From: Trichodelitschia bisporula | Taxonomy: Eukaryota > Ascomycota > Dothideomycetes > Phaeotrichales > Phaeotrichaceae | DNA: 64,000 nucleotides | NCBI GenBank assembly: GCA_010356995.1 | Contig: ML996694.1 | Location: 540,035-604,034 of the forward strand | Reading direction: 5' to 3' | Shown: piece after piece, positions 1-12,500 of the stretch | Numbering within the stretch: the first letter of the stretch is position 1 | Layout of the letters: each line of letters begins with the position of its first letter | Position numbers and translations under genes: made by a program | Notes under the pieces: model-generated | Seen by the model: only the letters and a program-made list of their open reading frames with translations | The model's database searches: none | Told to the model about the DNA's origin: nothing

Positions 1-1401
1 TCTTTTGAGCAGAGATTGTACTCCGCAGTATTGCCCGTATTCAAGAAACCGATAATAGAAACATTTGGTGTGCATGCACGCCAAATCTGGCCCTCCCTCT
101 TTCTCCACATCACCCCTACTTTGCCAGGCACACTACACAGAACCCTAGTGAAAGGGTCCACACCCGTGAGAGTGCGAGGGAGGAAAGAGCAGTCTTGCCC
201 CGATCTAATCTCTCGTGCCTGGTCCCTTCCCGCTACCCGCTCGCCTCCCCCGTCCTTCTCTTCCGTCCCTTCAACCTCCAAACATCACCATCTCCAACTC
301 CAAAACCTCTTCTTCCTCTCTCATTCCGTCTTTTGTTCTCCTCACCCAATTCCTTCACTTTTTGCTCAACCTTCGCTTCTTATTCACCTTCACATTCGTT
401 CCATTCCTCACTTCTTTGGCCCTTCTCTTAACCCTATTACTTCACCGCTTCTCTCAACACTCCGGACCTCGTCTCCGCATTGTCATAACTTCTATCTCCA
501 AGTGTATCGCGAACCACTTGTTCCCCCTTCTTCTCCACTCTATACCGCCGTACAAGCTCCCAGAAGCTCACTCCCTCCCCCTTCTTGGCCAAAGCATCTG
601 TTTCGCGACATCGTCTTCCTAAACAGTGGCCATTCCCGACTATTGCTCACCCCACACACACACCCCCCCCCCCCCCCCGGCCATCAAGCATCTCGCTCCA
701 TCCCCACTTGCGGCGTAAACAGACAGCCAAGGCCGTGCACCGTCGCTAGGCCGGTGAATAATTGCTTCTGCTGCGCGGTCCATCTGTCGTCGCCTGAGCA
801 AAAGGTCACTCACATAGGAGCTCCTCCGCCTTTTCCTCCTCAACCTTCTTGGACAACCCCTTCGTCCCACCTCTTAACATTTGTTCGACTACTTCCGCTT
901 GTTCTTCAATCTATGTCACTTTAATCTCGCGCCTTTCAGTTACCATTAAAAACCTAGGGTATTCGAAAGAAAGAGTGTCGCTTCACTCCCCCTTGCAAAG
1001 CTCATTGTAACGGATACTCACAATTCGCCTGGCCCTTTCTCCCGTAAGCTCCCCTCTCCATCAGCCCTCCCTCTCTTCACGCTCCACCATTCCTCTCGCG
1101 AAAGACCCGCTTGCATGCATTCTTCCCCCCTCCGCTCCTCTGGGTTCAAAATTCCTGACAATCTCTGTCTAGGCTTGTGGCGCTGAAATTGCCATTCTTG
1201 AAAGCGAAGGGATCTTTGTTTTTCGGTCGCCTTGTGGTCGTTGCGTTCGTGTGTCAATTGTAATATACCCCGTTTGCGCCATTCAACCTCTCTCATCCCT
1301 CTCTCAGCGCCTTTGTCCGGTCAACCTACCGGGCAACCCATAATCTTTCCACCACGGCTGTCCTCGCACAAAGTCCGCGGGAATTCCCTCTCCCGCCGCA
1401 C
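1..1401 (+). promoter_or_regulatory. Promoter and long pyrimidine-rich leader of the RNA-binding protein gene
   Basis: No protein gene is supported here. The plus strand is strongly C/T-rich, which is common in promoters and 5' leaders of filamentous ascomycetes. It includes a short CA repeat running into a run of 16 C (663-678). An open frame of about 300 codons crosses 16-924, but its composition is only Pro/Ser/His/Leu from the C/T bias, and it lacks an ATG at its 5' end. The transcription start cannot be placed by eye. Confidence 0.5.
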
Positions 1402-3885
1402 ATGCTTACTATGCAGCATCAAGAGGTCCCCAACGGCCACCACCACTCTGCTCGCCTCCCGTCTTTTTCCAAGCCAGTAATGAACGGTGAACACGGCGGC
1501 TTCCCTCAGGGAGCTTTCCATTCGAGCCAGGCTTCGCTTGGTGGCTATTCCGATGGTCGGCCCCAGCGCTCAAACATCCCCAACATCAACACGGCGCGCC
1601 TCGCTCAGGCCCAGCAGCAGCAGAACGAAATGCAAACTCCTGGTACTGCCTTTGACATGAACTTCACGCCGCTCCTGCCGTCGCAGCTGCTTCTGGGGAG
1701 CCCGTTTCAGCCCGGTTCGCCCAATGCTTTCACCTCGCCGCAATTCCAGAGCTTCGGCTTCGGCAACGGACACGCGCAGCAGAATCAGCAAAATCACATG
1801 AGTCCCGTAGGCGGACAGGGGCCCGGAATGAACCACAGCATCTATCAGAACATCCTCTCACCGGCTGGTGTCGGGCCTGGCTCATACTTGGGCCCACAGT
1901 CTCCGACGGGCCATTTCGGTCACTTCGGCGGCCAAGCAATGGGCTTGGGTGGTCCTATGGGCATTTCGCCAAATATGATTTCTGGCACGAGCCGTACGGT
2001 GTATCTCGGCAACATCCCGCCGGAGACGTCAGCGGAAGAAATTCTGGGTCACGTCCGCAGCGGTCAGATTGAGTCCGTGCGCCTTCTGCCCGACAAGAAC
2101 TGCGCCTTTATCTCCTTCCTGGACAGCAGCTCGGCAACGCACTTCCATTCGGATGCCATTCTCAAGAAGCTCTCCATCAAGGGCCAGGACATCAAGGTTG
2201 GCTGGGGCAAGCCGTCGCAAGTGCCGACGTCTGTTGCTCTGGCTGTGCAGCAGTCGGGCGCGTCGCGCAACGTGTATCTCGGCAACCTGCTGGAAGACAT
2301 TACCGAGGACGAGTTGCGCGAGGATCTAGGCAAGTTTGGAGCTATTGACACTGTCAAGATTGTGCGTGAGAAACATATTGGTTTCGTCCACTTCTTGTCC
2401 ATCGGCAACGCCATCAAGGCCGTCTCGCAGCTTCCGCAGGAGGCAAAGTGGCAGCCTCCCCGTCGTGTATACTACGGCAAGGACCGCTGTGCTTACGTCT
2501 CCAAGACGCAGCAGCAAAATGCGGCTCAGTACTTGGGCATCGCTCCTGGATTTGCCCATGTACTCAACGGTGCAGACCGGGATCTAATTTCCAATGCGCT
2601 GGCCCAGCAGTCGGTGGCTGCTGCGGCGGTGGCAACCTCGGCTGGTGGTGTGAATAATCTGGGAAACCGGACGGTGTATCTCGGAAACATCCACCCAGAG
2701 ACGACGATCGAGGAAATTTGCAATGTTGTGCGGGGAGGCCTGTTGCACCATATTCGTTACATCCCGGATAAGCATATTTGCTTCGTCACCTTCATCGACC
2801 CCACGTCGGCCGCGTCGTTCTACGCTCTGAGCAATCTTCAGGGATTGATGATCCACAACCGCCGCCTTAAGATTGGCTGGGGTAAGCATTCGGGAGCGCT
2901 CCCACCTGCCATTGCCCTAGCCGTTAGCGGTGGCGCGTCGCGTAATGTATACATTGGCAACCTGGATGAATCTTGGACGGAGGAGCGTCTCCGCCAGGAC
3001 TTTTCCGAGTACGGCGAGATCGAGTTGGTCAACACGCTGCGTGAGAAGAGCTGCGCCTTTGTCAACTTCACAAACATTGCCAATGCCATCAAGGCTATCG
3101 AGGCAGTGCGTGGTAAGGAGGAGTACAAGCGGTTCAAGGTCAACTTTGGCAAAGACCGTTGTGGCAACCCTCCGCGCCAGCTCAACCATAACCATAATCA
3201 CCAGAACGGCGACAACCTCTCCTCGCCCTCTCCCGTTAACGGTCGTCAGGCGAGCCCGTCCAACGGTGTTCCCGCCCCGACCGGTATCCTCAACACCGGC
3301 CCCACAAACCCCTTGATGCTCTACCTGCAGCAAACACAGCAAAACCAAGTCCATGCTGCCGCGCAACAGGCCCAGGCCCAGCACCAAGTCCACCAACAGC
3401 AGTACCAGCACCACACCGAGATGAACCCGCATGCCACGCAGGCCTTCACCTCCGCCCAGGCCCAGGCCGCCTTTTACTCCGCTGATCACTCCCCGCATAT
3501 GACGCCCGCGCCGCAGCAGCCGATGCACCACACGCCGTCGCACCCGACCGGTCCCTCGCACGGCGCATCCGCGTCGTTCAGCCTTGCTAACGGCTCGTCT
3601 GGCCCGCAAGCGAACGGCATGAATGGCGCGCCCACAATCGGCGGTCTGCTCGCCCCGTCGAACATGCCCGGTGCGCGGAATGGGCTGAACGGTGCCCAGC
3701 ATGCGCGTGCTGTCAGCTTGCCAGTTTTCACACAGGCTCAGGGACCAGGGCTGCCCGCCGTGCAGCAGGGAAATGGATACGGGTACGCGGTGGGGCCGGG
3801 TTACGGTCTCGCGATTGAGAGTGCGGGAGTGAATGGACACGGGGGCCTTCAGGGATGGGCGGAGGAGGAGATGGGGGCTCAGTGA
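1402..3885 (+). CDS. MRN1: RNA-binding protein with four RRMs (Mrn1/Nrd1 family)
   Basis: A single exon encodes 827 residues. Four RNA recognition motifs are visible in two pairs, at about residues 197-270, 288-360, 422-495 and 513-585. Each opens with an RNP2 strand such as TVYLGN or NVYIGN and has an RNP1-like strand (CAFISF, IGFVHF, ICFVTF, CAFVNF). This pattern matches S. pombe Nrd1/Msa2 and S. cerevisiae Mrn1, cytoplasmic mRNA-binding proteins that affect differentiation and stress-related transcripts. It is not the yeast transcription terminator also called Nrd1. The ends are low-complexity, rich in Gln, Asn, His, Pro and Gly, a composition often seen in granule-forming proteins; that role is inference. 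The ATG at 1402 was chosen because it opens the frame; a second in-frame ATG at 1411 is equally possible. The stop is TGA at 3883-3885. Confidence 0.93.
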   Translation: MLTMQHQEVPNGHHHSARLPSFSKPVMNGEHGGFPQGAFHSSQASLGGYSDGRPQRSNIPNINTARLAQAQQQQNEMQTPGTAFDMNFTPLLPSQLLLGSPFQPGSPNAFTSPQFQSFGFGNGHAQQNQQNHMSPVGGQGPGMNHSIYQNILSPAGVGPGSYLGPQSPTGHFGHFGGQAMGLGGPMGISPNMISGTSRTVYLGNIPPETSAEEILGHVRSGQIESVRLLPDKNCAFISFLDSSSATHFHSDAILKKLSIKGQDIKVGWGKPSQVPTSVALAVQQSGASRNVYLGNLLEDITEDELREDLGKFGAIDTVKIVREKHIGFVHFLSIGNAIKAVSQLPQEAKWQPPRRVYYGKDRCAYVSKTQQQNAAQYLGIAPGFAHVLNGADRDLISNALAQQSVAAAAVATSAGGVNNLGNRTVYLGNIHPETTIEEICNVVRGGLLHHIRYIPDKHICFVTFIDPTSAASFYALSNLQGLMIHNRRLKIGWGKHSGALPPAIALAVSGGASRNVYIGNLDESWTEERLRQDFSEYGEIELVNTLREKSCAFVNFTNIANAIKAIEAVRGKEEYKRFKVNFGKDRCGNPPRQLNHNHNHQNGDNLSSPSPVNGRQASPSNGVPAPTGILNTGPTNPLMLYLQQTQQNQVHAAAQQAQAQHQVHQQQYQHHTEMNPHATQAFTSAQAQAAFYSADHSPHMTPAPQQPMHHTPSHPTGPSHGASASFSLANGSSGPQANGMNGAPTIGGLLAPSNMPGARNGLNGAQHARAVSLPVFTQAQGPGLPAVQQGNGYGYAVGPGYGLAIESAGVNGHGGLQGWAEEEMGAQ

Positions 3886-5024
3886 GTTGACGGAGGAGTC
3901 ATCCAGTGGGTTTGGGTTTCTGGCCGTCTTGTTCTCTGCATGCTTCTGCTTCCTCCTGCCCTATCCCCACGGAATCCACTAATTCTACCCTTTTCATCTC
4001 TGTTTCCTTTTGTGCGTGGGGCTGGTTTGGGCGACTGCGTTGACTATCCTTAATATCTCCTTTTCGAGCTGTGTTTTTTGCGAGGTTGTTGTTTACGTGT
4101 TTGTGGCTTGCTGTTTGAGAAAGGATATCAAAGTTGGAAAACGGATTCAGTGGTGGACTGGCTGACTCCACTGACCCATCCATTCGCGAAAGTACTGTAT
4201 TGTAACTCCCCCATACCCCCGTTGCGCGTTTTTCTTTTGCGTCTGCTGCTGAGCATAGGGATACACGGAGTAAGCGAGAGGGCACTGGTTGGATCTTTAG
4301 GATTGGGCCTGGTAGGCGGTGCGGAGCGGCACTGCACAAAATCATTGGGATCTGTTTGTGATGGTGATGGTGGCGTGGCAGAGGAGGATAATACGCGCTG
4401 GGATATAGGCGTTGAGATAGAGGCCCCTGTTAACTAGGAGACGTGGGAGATGCGAGAATGCGGCAACGTGTGGCTGTTATGTTGAACTGCACTATTTTGC
4501 GCGGTGACGATGTGCATGGTGATGCTGTTTGGGGATGTGCTTAGATGGGAAGCTTGATACTGCTTTGGGCAATACGTGCCAAGACTACCCCGCATGTTCC
4601 AATTCGTGGGGTCTGGTTAACCAGAGTAGGACGTCGTGGAGGGGAAGTGGGGCATGGAGAGTCGTCTAGTATGCACAGGGATATGTGTGCGGGCAGTGTG
4701 GTCGTTAAGGATCCTGGGACCTTAATTGCAAACTGTGTTGCAATTGAGTCACTACGAGGCAATGCAGCAAAATTTCACGAACACAAACAGCTGAGATGAT
4801 TTAGCACGAAAAAGGTCCAACATGTTCATTGCTCATCCACCCACCAGAAGACTGCTAATGTTGCTTTACCGAATCTCACGTTTGCTTCATGGCCCGCACA
4901 TATCAGCCGAAACTTCCCAAGCTCCATCCATCCAGGACTCTCAACCCAACAAGCAACATGCGGCAGTCCACACTCCCCACTCCCCGACTCCGGTATAATA
5001 CAACCGCTTCCCCCTTCGAGAACA
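3886..5024. other. Convergent intergenic region with 3' UTRs
   Basis: This lies between the stop of the plus-strand RRM gene and the stop of the minus-strand ArfGAP gene, so it should hold both 3' UTRs. Several open frames exist on each strand, but none has recognisable protein character or plausible splice structure. I see no RNA gene. Confidence 0.5.
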
Positions 5025-6566
5025 TCACCACTCCCCCCACCCATCATCCTTCTCCTTCTCCTTCTCTTCCTTTGCCCCACCTCCAGGGACTGCAGGCTTC
5101 CTTACGGCCATAGTCCCAATACTCCCCTTCGTCTTCCCTCCCGCCGCACCCGTCATCCCGCTCACCGCAGAACCAAGCCCACTCACTGCACCCCCGATGG
5201 CCCCAAAGAGGGCCGCTCCAGGCGGCGGTCGATCCCCAGCAATCGCGCCAAACTCATCCCAGAAGTCCTTGCGCTCGGGCTCGGGCTTCTTACGTGCCCC
5301 GGGCCCGCCGGAAAGCGGTACGGTGCTCGACTGGCCAGCCGCAGACGCGAAGTCGTCCCAAAATGCGCGCTTGTCTGGGTCCGGGCCGGTGGCACCGCTG
5401 CGGGCTTGTTGTCCGTGGGCATTTTCGCCTTCGACGAAGCGTGTGAGGGTTTCGGTTGCGGTGCGTGTGCCTGTCTGCAGAGTTGTGGTGACGGTGCTGC
5501 CGACTGTGAGGGCTGTGGCGCGGGCCTGGGCGGCGAGATCGGCTTCAGTGAGCTGTCATATGTTAGCCGCGAAGCCCTCTCATACAGAGTAGGAAGCGTA
5601 GACAAGGCAGAGAGAACTTACTTTCCGCACGCCTTCACTCGCTCCCTTCGCCACTGTCATGCCCAACCAGCCAAACCCCTTGGTCAAGGCACCAACAGGA
5701 TCCTTCGTAAAATCGTCTACTCCCGGAATCCCGAGTCCGAGATCATTCTGTGCCGGCTCCGGACCCGGATCAGACCCGAACCCAGTGTACTTTCCTCCCT
5801 GACTCGGCGGCAGATGCTCTGGCCTCGCCGCATTCTCAGCCCCGACCCGTGCAAGGAAGGCCTCCGTCTGCGCCTTGCGCGCCGCATTAGTCGCCGCTGA
5901 TGACGAAAGTGACGATGTCCCAAGCGCGGGTGACGCGGAGCGCGACCCGAGCGCTGAGCCCGAGCTCCCACTGGCAGCAACCCGCTGCGCTGGTGTACCC
6001 GCGCGACTACCGCCCAGACTCGGCGCCTTCCGCGCGGGAGCTGGCTTCTTCTCGGAGGGCACGTACTCGCGGCCTTCTATCTTTGCCGTCAGGCGCTCCT
6101 TCCATTCTTCGGCCGCGTCGCAGTCGTAGCGCTCGGCGATGGTGCAGTCGTCGAAGGTGCGGGCCTCGAGCTTGTTGCTAGAGTGTGTGTTGAAGAAGGC
6201 TTTCCACGGCCCGTTGCCCCCCGCTGCCATACGTGCCAGCTCGGCCGGCTTAAACCCGTCCATACTGATGCTGCGCACGAAGGAGATGTGGACGCCCAGC
6301 CCCCGGTGAACGCCGGAGCAGGTCAGGCACATGAAGATGCCGAGCTTGGGGGAAGCCTGCCGGGCGGTTGAGCTGGAGATGCGGGGTAGATGGCGAGAGC
6401 ACATACCCATTGCGGGCTCGGGGCGCCGCAGTCCACGCACGCGTTGTTCCCATTCTCCTTTTGTATGGCGAGGAGCTGGTGAGGGAGTCAGTATGGGCTT
6501 CCAGTTGCAAAGTAGCGTCAATGACAAACTTACTTTGTTTCTCGTCTCGGGATCGACCTCCCACAT
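5025..6566 (-). CDS. GCS1: ADP-ribosylation factor GTPase-activating protein, Gcs1/ArfGAP1 type
   Basis: Four exons (6566-6534, 6475-6407, 6356-5622, 5552-5025) join in frame to 454 residues. Introns begin GTAAGT, GTATGT and GTAAGT and end CAG. The start MWEVDPETR is typical of ArfGAP1/Gcs1. The ArfGAP zinc finger is split by introns: C24 and C27 are in exon 2, C44 and C47 in exon 3, giving CX2CX16CX2C. It is followed by GVHRGLGVHISFVRS, in which R52 is the expected arginine finger. The C-terminal part is Ala/Ser/Gly-rich with two aromatic motifs, FWDDFASAAG and FWDEFGAIAG, and ends in WGEW, as in Golgi ArfGAPs that sense membrane curvature. The known family role is stimulating GTP hydrolysis on Arf1 in COPI and post-Golgi traffic. 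Confidence 0.93.
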
Positions 6567-7426
6567 GGCTGCGAATTGAGGTGCCGTTGATACTCAGTCC
6601 GTCGTTGCTCCGTCGACTCGTATGCCGGGCTGATGTTCAACCGCCGCCCGTGAGAGTCGACGTTGCTCGGCCATTACGCCAAGCCACTCATGGCCCTGGT
6701 GTGTTCCCCTTTGTGGCGTCTGAGGTGGCGCTGAACCATAGGCCGTAACGGCGCCACAGATACCTAACCGAACCAACTGCCAGCGATTTAGAGACAAAAG
6801 CGCGCCATTGTCCAATCATCCGCCAGCCTTTTCAACCTCGCTGACGAAAAACGAACAGAAGGCGCATGGCATCGTAGAATCGATGGAACGTGCCGTAATT
6901 GCGGTCACTTTTGTGATGCGGGCGCACGGGGTTGTGGAATGCATATTGGAGGGTCCTGGGAATGCAGCTTCACTACGGAGCATCCCGACAACGAAGAGAA
7001 GCGTCATGGCAACAGAAAAAAGGACGCAGCCAACAATGCATATGCCGGCCTCTATCCACTACCCGCAGCCAGTCTATCGGCTTGCCGTCAAGGCCCGTCT
7101 CTCGCTCAACGGCCAAAGAGCCACCGAGAGCATGAATGCTTAACCATGCCAAAAAAAAAACACCCACCACATTGTACCCGCTCCGGTCCCTTATATATGT
7201 AACCTCCCGGACCATGTTCCCGAATGCATCAAAGCCGTCCATATCGCGTCGCAAATGTAACAGATGAACAGCGCCGCTGCCGAGTGCACTGTACCCGTTC
7301 CGTCTTCCCCAATCCAGTAACGCCCGCCATGCCTTTAAAAAGTATTGTCATCAAAGACCCATGAAAACCGAGAATGTGTACACGAAGCAGACACGGTCAA
7401 TCGTGATCTAGATCAGGATTTGTAAC
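6567..7426. other. Intergenic region, no gene seen
   Basis: It lies upstream of the ArfGAP gene and downstream of the WSC gene. Short open frames exist on both strands, but none shows a domain, signal peptide or credible splicing. A run of 10 A near 7151 is the only notable feature. Confidence 0.5.
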
Positions 7427-8878
7427 CTAATTGCCGTTAGAGAATACAGTAGACGGAATTGGCATGCGTACTTTGAGCGGTCGTGTGTAGTCCCGACTGT
7501 CTTCAATCGTTCGAACACTTGTCCTGCTACCGTTGTCATGGGCGAGCAGTGCATTCGGGTCAAGCCGAGAGTCGAAGAACATAGGACGGCTGTGCCTCCG
7601 CTCGGCCATCGGGTCGACCGGGCTGCCGCTGCTTGGAGACGAATCGACACCGCGCACAGTCAACCGAGGGACGCTCGATGCAGATGCCAAAAGGCCGGAC
7701 TTCGAATGGACGCTCGTGTTCCGGTTCATAAGACCACCACTACTGGACTCGTATCCTCCTCCGGTTTGTTGTGCGCGTTTGCGCATCCGGCGGAGGAAGA
7801 AAACAAGCACGGCAAGCGCCAACAGGCCGAGAATGCTCCCAATAGTGGCGGCAACAATGATTCCAGTTGCCGGCTTGGATGAATGCGTCTTCTGGAGAGC
7901 CTGGCCGCTCGAGGGCGTGCTAGTAACCGTCTGGGTGACGGCCGAGCCGCTGACCGTAATCACCTGGACACTGACGACAGGAGTCGTACCCGAAGGGGCT
8001 TTGGGGGCCTGAGAGCTGCTAGGAGCTTGAGTCGCCTGTTGATAATCAGCTTGCGTTCGCAGAAAGTTGGGATAAGAAGTGAAGGCTAATGAAGGGTCAA
8101 GCTCATACAGCGTCATCTGAAGTGATTGTCTGATCGACCTCCACCGCATCAATGACCGTCTGCGTACGGACTCCTGAAAACCCATAGGCAACTTTCTGCT
8201 AAGCAGATGGGTTAAAATGCTATCCTGAAAAGGGGAAGAAGAGGAACTCCTGACTCCAATCGACGCCCACAATAAGGAGTTGACGTCAACAAAATTGAGA
8301 CTGACCGTAGTCGAAGCGAAGCTTAAGGTGGGGCTAGGAACTGATATAGACGCACTAGGCGACGTTTGTAAAGGAATAATAACGGAAGTAGAAGATGAAG
8401 AAAGACTCTGCGAACTACTCCCCGGGTGTGTGGTACTGACCGTTGAACCTGCGACACCGCGCGTGCCCGAAGGGCTCTTTGAAAGCGCGATGTACCCAAA
8501 CAACCCGTTGTCCACGCTGCCACAGTTCTCGGCAGGAAAGCCGGGACAGCTGAGGTCACAACTGGTTATCGGGTGTTGGTCCGCGGGGATGTAGTTGGAG
8601 CACCAGCACGACTTGTCCTGGACGACGGCTAGGGCCCAGCCGTCATTCTGGCACTTGTCATGGCAGAGACCATTTGACTGGAAGGTGCTGAGGACTGCGA
8701 CGGAGCCAAGTCAGGATAACGGAAAGATTGTATCGAGCGACCACCACGTACCTGCGGATCCACTTGCTGTGTTTTGTGACGAGCAGTAGGCTTGTGTCAA
8801 GGCGAGCGCGAAGGATGGGAGGGAAAAGATGACGAAGAGCAGCGCAGCAAGCATCGTCGGAGGGTGTCGGGAAGGCAT
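7427..8878 (-). CDS. WSC-domain cell-wall integrity sensor, single-pass membrane protein
   Basis: Exon 1 (8878-8752) encodes a signal peptide with the hydrophobic core MLAALLFVIFSLPSFALA and the first Cys of a WSC domain. After an intron (8751-8695, GTACGT...CAG) exon 2 completes the domain, which contains the motif CWCSNYIP and eight cysteines in all. A Ser/Thr-rich stretch, likely O-mannosylated, follows. Then comes one transmembrane helix (GIIVAATIGSILGLLALAVL) with basic RRMRKR behind it and a cytoplasmic tail of about 120 residues. This is the architecture of Wsc1-3 sensors, which signal through Rho1 to the cell-wall integrity MAP kinase pathway. Two more introns are likely, 8305-8160 (GTCAGT...CAG) and 8108-8036 (GTATGA...CAG). 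With them the protein is 391 residues; without them the frame stays open and gives 464. The middle of the model is therefore less certain than the ends. Confidence 0.85.
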
Positions 8879-9344
8879 CCTGAGCGCGTAGTTTCAGCAA
8901 GAGAGTTCCCAAAGAGAGAGAATGATTGCGTAGGGATAGATAGAGAATTCGGGGTAGTGAGAGAACAATCGGGGTTTGCTGACCCTGTGGCACGAAGGCC
9001 GCGTTGTCAAAACGCAGACCGATGCGTGGTGAGTGAAGTTTGAGTGAAGCAAAAGTGATAAGGGAAGCCAAAGGGCAAAGGAAGCGTTTGAAGGGGAGTG
9101 GAGACTACTCGATAGGCCAAGGGCTTGCGCAATAATGGCAACTAAGACGGTAGGTAGGGGGGGGTTAAGGCAGGGCGGGGGGAGGCGGGAAGTAGAGTGA
9201 CAGTGGTGGCACTGGCACTCGGCACGTCGTGACGCCGCACGGTGCAATGGGGCCGCTAAATAGCGGCAGGGTAGGGTGTGGGCTGGCGCCAGCAGGCGGG
9301 GGAGGGGAGATGGGGTGCGGAGAGTGGTAAAAGCACGGCGGAGA

Positions 9345-9369
<25 letters not shown>
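9345..9369. repeat. (AG)n microsatellite
   Basis: An uninterrupted AG dinucleotide tract of about 25 nt lies in the leader/promoter region of the WSC sensor gene. Confidence 0.9.
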
Positions 9370-9379
<10 letters not shown>

Positions 9380-9508
9380 TACGGATGTAGAGATTGAATG
9401 AGGGAGAGAGGAGTGCTGAAATGAGGAAACGGACCTTGTATATGAGACACTGACACAACGCACGCCGAGCCCAAACGAATCCGCAGGAAAAACACAAGCA
9501 AAAGTGCA

Positions 9509-9537
9509 GGTGGTGGTGGTGGTGGTGGTGGTGGTGG
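9509..9537. repeat. (GGT)n microsatellite
   Basis: About nine perfect GGT units lie upstream of the WSC sensor gene. On the minus strand they would read as ACC repeats within its leader or promoter. Confidence 0.9.
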
Positions 9538-12500
9538 ATAGCGTTAACTGAGATGAATGGATATACGGCGTTCGACGATGCGGAAGAGCGAAAAAAAAAG
9601 GTCAAGTTAGAGTGCGCTGTTCCTGCGCGCAGCCCACCAATTGCCAATAGTCGATAGCCACCGATCGATCAAAGAATGATGGTCTGGAGATGGTGGTTCA
9701 GATTTGCATACGCCGACCCTTTCCGTTCAACACGTCGCCGTCGTCGTCGTCAACAACATAAGCAAAGCGGTAAAGAACGAGAAGACATTGTTTGAGGTGT
9801 TTGCCGGTGGGGGAGAAACACCACGGGCTGCCGATGATGATTGTAGATGGACGGGGTTTCCGGAGCGCGGAAGAGGGAAATGATGATGGGAGATGGTGGG
9901 AATTTGTAAGGCGGAGATGGGTCTTGCTGATCTTCATACTACGTCTTTTCCCCTCTCTTTCTACTCTCCCCATCCATCCGGTCACCTTTCTACGTATATC
10001 TCCGTCTCGACGTGCAAGGGGATCTTCAGCACCAACAGTATCCTGCAGCTCTTGTCTGCAAGCTGCCTGCAAGAAGCCTGCAACCTTTTACCAGGATGCC
10101 ACTGTTGGAAAAAGGATTCACGATAAAAGTCAGTTTTTTTGCTGCCAGAGCTTATCCTATCAACCTGCCTTCCTCTACTGTAGTATTGCTTGGTACTTGC
10201 TGGCAGTACAGTAATGAGAGAGAGCGAGAGAGAAAGACAATGTTATCTCGACTTCCGCCCCCCCACGGCAGGCCGAACAGCCTTGATCCTTCCTATCTCA
10301 ACTTTAGCATTATTCTCTTCCTTAGCCAGGAACTGCCCGCACTCCGAGAGGGATATCCCACACACTTTCTTATGTATCAACCTTGATCCTTAACAACGAC
10401 CTAGCCCGTTCTCACCCTCCCTCCTCCCTCTCTGACTCTGCTTTGAATAGTTTAATTTACGATCCTACCACTGCTCCTACTCTACACCACTCCTCCCACT
10501 TTACGAGAAACGTCCCGATCCCTTCCGCCAGCTCGCCGTTCATTATGGCCACAAAATGTTTCCACACGGGAATGTCTTCCCTTCAGTGCCTTCACTGTCC
10601 CCCTGACGTCCGAAGCCACATCTTGGATAATAAGCTTTGGGGTTGCCGGTATGCTAGAAAACCCACCGCACCGCATCCACCACACCCACCTACCAACCCC
10701 AGCCAGTGGTCAGCCTGTGGAGTCGTGGTTGCTGGGAACGACCCCACCCTGGCCAGGCTGGCCTGCTGTACGCGGTTAAAACACTTCGCTGTGTCCTCCG
10801 CTGAGAGCTCGTCCAGTGGATCGTGCATGATATCGATGCCCGATTTGGTCTCTCACGCTCTTCCACTCGCCATTACCAACTGCAGTCTCGCCTTCTTACC
10901 TTACCCCGCACGTGGCTGGTCTGTGGTTCCGCGGTGAGACTTGCTGGGTGCTTCCCCACTCTGCACTTGGCGAGAAGCGATTGGAATCTCGGGACGGCAA
11001 AGGTTGCGTGTACACTTCGTGTTGCGTCGGCCTACTCTGCCCGTTTGTATCACGCCTCCCCCACGCATCTCCGGGAAGTCTGGTCAGTCCAACGCTGTCT
11101 GCATCACAATACGGGAGCTCTCGCGATAAGATGCTGGGGTTCGCTGCTGTCCAAGGCTGCAGTTCGCAGGCGAAACACCACCTTGGCGTGCTCACATCCA
11201 CCCCATCCTCGCCACCTCTTACCCCGCTGTTCCGGCCATTTCAATATTGCACGCATATCGTAGTGCGTGTGGGGAAACGGCGCGGCTGCACTGCGCCTCA
11301 CGCGCAGAATAATGGCGCATATAGTGAAGGTTGAATTGATGGATCGAGTAAGTGCATTCATCGGCCTACGGGTATGTGCAATCGATGTTTATCATTCGAT
11401 TCACCAAACCCCGTGACGGTAGCTAGCACAAACTAGCAGGCCAGCACCCTCGAGATAGCAACCCGATAAGCGGGCTTATCGTTTTCTCAACCTTCACGAT
11501 CGCCTTATGGTGGTGGGCAGCAATGTTCTCCGAGAGGTTGTAACGAATGTTCAGTCGCCAGTGAGGGGCCCCTTGGGCAATATTGCACAGTGCTAAGCCG
11601 CGGCTCTACTCCTTACATACAGCAACTGTTGATGGGACACTCTCCAGTTTGCGTGCATCCCTGAGGTCAGATCAATAATGACGGAAAGGGACAGTTCGCC
11701 ACTCAATTGACAGCTGTGGGCGGGGCGGTGCACACGTCAAGGTCAGTGGCTATCACAGGTACCGGGCACCACCTTAGCCCGGGACCCTCTGTCCCTTGCA
11801 ATTCAAAAGATAGTGAGGAACCGGCACGGAGTCGCTGAGCCGGCCCCCGGAAGATCGCGTTGCATTGGTGTGTCTTTACTAAAGTACGATCCCTAGGACC
11901 GAAAGCGGGTAGGGTTGTACGTCATTGAGTAAGGCGGAAAGCTTGGCGCACCGCCAGAGCACGGCCACGACGGCGTCCAGCCACCCGTGAATTTCGTTTC
12001 GCCCGAACCACGAATGGAAGCGCGCGCTCCGGCAAGCCGCCGGCCGGGCGTCGGTCGGCCGCAATTACGCCCCAACGGTCGGCAAAGTGTCATGCCGAAA
12101 CCACCTGATGGACTCGTCGAGCCGCCCCAATTTATCGATCGACCTTCCGCGCGCTTGCTGCACAGCTCTCAGCCATTCGGCTTCCATTTCCATTCGGTGC
12201 TTCCCCATGCCGGCCTTGATCGGGCTGAACCGGCGGCATCAACCACGTGGCCCTCGGGGCTGCCGCCCTGATACATACCGACGACTCATACTTCATCTCC
12301 CTTTTCGAGGGTCTTCTTGTTGGCCAAGTAAACGCATCTCTACGTAGTATGTACCCATGCCCATTGTGCGCTACCATGGCACTCACATTTCAGCAGGACA
12401 ACAACAAAGGGACGCAGGGCCACTCCGACCAGGAAACGTGGCCGAGCTGGGAAGTTGACGAGCGCACGAAGATCGTACGCAGGGAAGGCTGAAACGGAGG

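Noticed and set aside
16-924. 302-codon plus-strand open frame at the left edge
   Set aside because: It lacks an ATG at its start and its Pro/Ser/His/Leu composition follows from C/T-rich leader DNA; no domain is visible.
2917-3840. 307-codon antisense frame inside the four-RRM gene
   Set aside because: It mirrors the codon bias of the strongly supported sense gene and has no recognisable domain.
9165-9647. Minus-strand frames with poly-His and poly-Ser runs
   Set aside because: They arise from translating the GGT and AG microsatellites in the WSC gene leader.
10383-10937. 184-codon plus-strand frame
   Set aside because: It begins at a non-ATG codon, has no domain, signal peptide or plausible splice partners, and sits in a C/T-biased block.
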